NCBI GenBank assembly: GCA_964463485.1
Contig: CAYXDO010000028.1
Span: 17,960 to 81,959, forward strand
DNA length: 64,000 bases
DNA from: CAYXDO01 sp964463485
Lineage (GTDB): Bacteria > Myxococcota > Kuafuiibacteriia > Kuafuiibacteriales > Kuafuiibacteriaceae
Direction: 5' to 3'
A model generated the notes under the pieces. That model was not told the origin of the DNA and searched no databases. It was given only the letters and a program-made list of their open reading frames with translations. Of the stretch, positions 62,392 through 64,000 are shown in pieces (within the stretch, counting starts at the first letter, position 1; the number at the start of each line of letters is the position of its first letter). Both the position numbers and the translations under genes were made by a program.

Positions 62392-63885
62392 ATGCGCGGT
62401 TTCTCCAGTGTGCTCGCATCCCTAGCGTGCGCGTTCGCAGCCTGCACCCCTCCAGCGCCTCCGAAGGACCTGCCCAAAGTGCCTCCACCGGCAAAGGTCG
62501 ATCCGCAGCCGGCAGGGCCGACGTTCGCTCCGGCGAACGCGCCCGTGGTGATCGTCGGGGGTGGTCTCGCCGGACTCGTCACTGCGCATGAGTTGAAGAA
62601 GGTCGGGATCATGACGCACGTGCTCGAGGGCGGTGACGTTTGGGGGGGGCGCGTGCAGACTGCCGAGTACGGGCCCGGGCTCCACGGTGAGTTTGGGCTC
62701 CAAGAGATTTGGGGCGACAACCCACTCTTGTCGGTCGCCAAAGACCTCGGGGTGGAGCTCGACGGAGACGTCGAGGCGCCGTATTCGAGTATGATCCTCG
62801 AAGGCAAAGTGTACCCATATACTCAGGACACGACCGACGCCTATTTCGCGGCGCTCATGAGCCCCGAGGAGGTCAAGCAACTCAAGGGCTGGATGGAGAA
62901 GGCGACGGCGCTCCGCGAGCTCGCGTTGAAGGACGGGCTCCGATCCGCTGACATCGCGTCGATCCAGAAGTTGTCGTTCAAGGATTGGGTCGAGAGCTTC
63001 AAGATGACCAAGCGGGTGAACGACTGGATCCGACTCACCATCGAGTGTGAGCTGGCCTACCCGTGGACGACGTTCAGCGGGCTGGTGGGTCTGGTCGAGT
63101 TCGGCGTGTTCTTGAAGGGCGGGGAGCCCAACTACAAGGTCAAAGGGGGCAACAGCCGGCTGATCGACGCGCTCGTGAAGGAGCTCGGAGATCGAGGGAC
63201 CCTGTCGGCGATGGTGTCCAGGATCGAGCGAAAGGACGGTTCGGCGAGGGTTCACTACTTGAAATCACGCCAGCAACGAGTGATCGACGCGAAGCGGGTG
63301 GTGGTGGCCGTTCCCTTCTGGCGATTGCATCAGATCGATTTTTCGCCGCCGCTGTCCGCCGATCGCTGGGCCGCGATCAACTCGCTGATGCGGGGGCAGT
63401 ACACGGTGGTCCACCTCGTGATGTCCAAAGAGGCGCGCAAGGTTTGGGAGATCAACGGCGTGAGCCCCTTCCCGGTGCTCGCGGACGGACCGTTGAGTGT
63501 GATTTACGGGGTGATGAGTGACTCTCCGCCCGAGTCGAAGAGCGAGGTCTTTTCGTTCTTGGTCCATGGCTACGCGGCGCAGGCGTGGCACATGGTTCCG
63601 CGCGAAGTGAAGCTCAAGGAGCTCATGGACAAGATGGACGAGCACTGGCCGGGGTTCTCGAAATACGTCGAGTCCAGCTACGTCTATGGGTACCACCCGG
63701 GTTCGATCGCGGTGTGGCCGCCGGGGCGGTCCCCGCTCGACGAGCAGCATGCGCGGCTGCGCGAGCCGGAGCTGGGTCTTTGGCTGGTCGGGGACTGGCT
63801 TTACAGCGGGCACTCCGATGGAGCAGCCAAGAGCGCGATGGGGGCGGCCGCCGGGCTCGCGAAGGAGCTCGGTACGCCGAAGTGA
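62392..63885 (+). CDS. lipobox-bearing flavin amine oxidase-like protein
   Basis: The 497-residue protein starts MRGFSSVLASLACAFAACTP, a signal peptide with lipobox, and a Pro-rich spacer. An FAD-binding domain of the amine oxidase/protoporphyrinogen oxidase type follows: the dinucleotide motif VVIVGGGLAGLVTAHELKKVG, then GGRVQTAEYGPG, and a C-terminal LGLWLVGDWLYSGHSDGAAKSAMGAA that holds FAD. The substrate is unknown. Export of a large FAD enzyme by the Sec route would be unusual, and no twin-arginine motif is present. It is possible that the true start is a later one, but the family fold begins right after the spacer. Confidence 0.82.
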   Translation: MRGFSSVLASLACAFAACTPPAPPKDLPKVPPPAKVDPQPAGPTFAPANAPVVIVGGGLAGLVTAHELKKVGIMTHVLEGGDVWGGRVQTAEYGPGLHGEFGLQEIWGDNPLLSVAKDLGVELDGDVEAPYSSMILEGKVYPYTQDTTDAYFAALMSPEEVKQLKGWMEKATALRELALKDGLRSADIASIQKLSFKDWVESFKMTKRVNDWIRLTIECELAYPWTTFSGLVGLVEFGVFLKGGEPNYKVKGGNSRLIDALVKELGDRGTLSAMVSRIERKDGSARVHYLKSRQQRVIDAKRVVVAVPFWRLHQIDFSPPLSADRWAAINSLMRGQYTVVHLVMSKEARKVWEINGVSPFPVLADGPLSVIYGVMSDSPPESKSEVFSFLVHGYAAQAWHMVPREVKLKELMDKMDEHWPGFSKYVESSYVYGYHPGSIAVWPPGRSPLDEQHARLREPELGLWLVGDWLYSGHSDGAAKSAMGAAAGLAKELGTPK

Positions 63886-63947
63886 CTGCCTTCGGTCCCG
63901 CCCGCGTCACGCGCACGCGAGAGCAGTGTTCGGTGCTCCGGAAGTAA

Positions 63948-63999
63948 TCGGAGGTCTGAATCGGAGGTCTGAATCGGAGGTCTGAATCGGAGGTCTGAA
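63948..63999. repeat. 13-bp tandem repeat at the window edge
   Basis: TCGGAGGTCTGAA occurs four times without gaps (63948-63960, 63961-63973, 63974-63986, 63987-63999) and probably continues beyond the window. No spacers are present, so this is a minisatellite and not a CRISPR array. Confidence 0.95.
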
Positions 64000-64000
64000 T

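Noticed and set aside
63948..64000. CRISPR array
   Set aside because: Repeats are 13 bases and contiguous, with no spacers and no cas genes in the window.

Overview
The window is high-GC DNA from what is most likely a member of the Myxococcota (former delta-proteobacteria). Supporting signs are a eukaryotic-like Ser/Thr kinase, many Sec/lipobox lipoproteins built from FG-GAP, DUF4215 (CDDGNT) and PPC-like repeats, a MopE-like motif, long hybrid histidine kinases, and a recA promoter with a LexA box of the type known from Myxococcus xanthus. No rRNA, tRNA, CRISPR array, integrase or complete insertion sequence was recognised. Many genes overlap by 4 bases and many start with GTG or TTG.

Layout. 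0-9 kb: a truncated gene, a KAS III-type synthase, a Ser/Thr kinase, HflX, a DUF4097 exported protein, a receptor-L-like repeat protein, a Uma2 protein, a metallophosphoesterase and a DoxX protein. 9.4-10.1 kb: a ribbon-helix-helix/PIN toxin-antitoxin pair. 10.2-21.1 kb: one long surface-glycan operon. 21.4-22.7 kb: two tandem paralogous secreted Cys-rich proteins of lower GC. 22.7-24.0 kb: no confident gene, ending in CACAGAG-type palindromic repeats. 24-26 kb: a PAP2-like membrane enzyme and a Wzx-like flippase. 26.3-35 kb: recA, a lytic transglycosylase, a NarL-type regulator, a DUF2400 protein, and infC-rpmI-rplT. 35-43.5 kb: a hydrolase, an FHA protein and large lipoproteins. 43.5-51.8 kb: a porin / periplasmic binding protein / hybrid kinase / CheR / response-regulator-kinase operon, with a divergent REC-PAS gene. 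52-64 kb: a zinc CDF exporter with an ArsR sensor, an LpoB-like lipoprotein, a Nudix hydrolase, a PilZ protein, repeat-rich lipoproteins and a lipobox-bearing flavoprotein.

Most interesting system. The operon starting at 10.2 kb carries an acyl carrier protein, a methyltransferase, an FkbH-like HAD protein (a family that loads glyceryl units on ACPs), an MBOAT acyltransferase, a 32-codon membrane microprotein ending in FFYQGF, and a membrane-anchored SGNH-type serine hydrolase. This matches the logic of the Gram-positive Dlt pathway (carrier DltC, MBOAT DltB, microprotein DltX with a C-terminal FxYxxF acyl-shuttle motif, transferase DltD), but the D-alanine ligase is replaced by FkbH. My inference is an undescribed envelope acylation system in a Gram-negative that exports a glycerate-derived, possibly methylated, acyl group. 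The operon continues with a GT4 glycosyltransferase, HisH- and HisF-like ammonia suppliers, and a fusion of an N-acetyl-sugar amidotransferase with a second GT4 domain. The acceptor may therefore be an acetamidino-sugar glycan.

Other notable signals are a 76/80-identical in-frame duplication of a gene end on either side of the Uma2 gene, a frameshifted fragment of the 39.9-43.5 kb lipoprotein gene found 9 kb downstream, and probable operators that overlap start codons at the toxin-antitoxin and zinc-exporter loci. Coordinates of starts were chosen by overlap, ribosome-binding site and signal peptide, and are inferences where stated.
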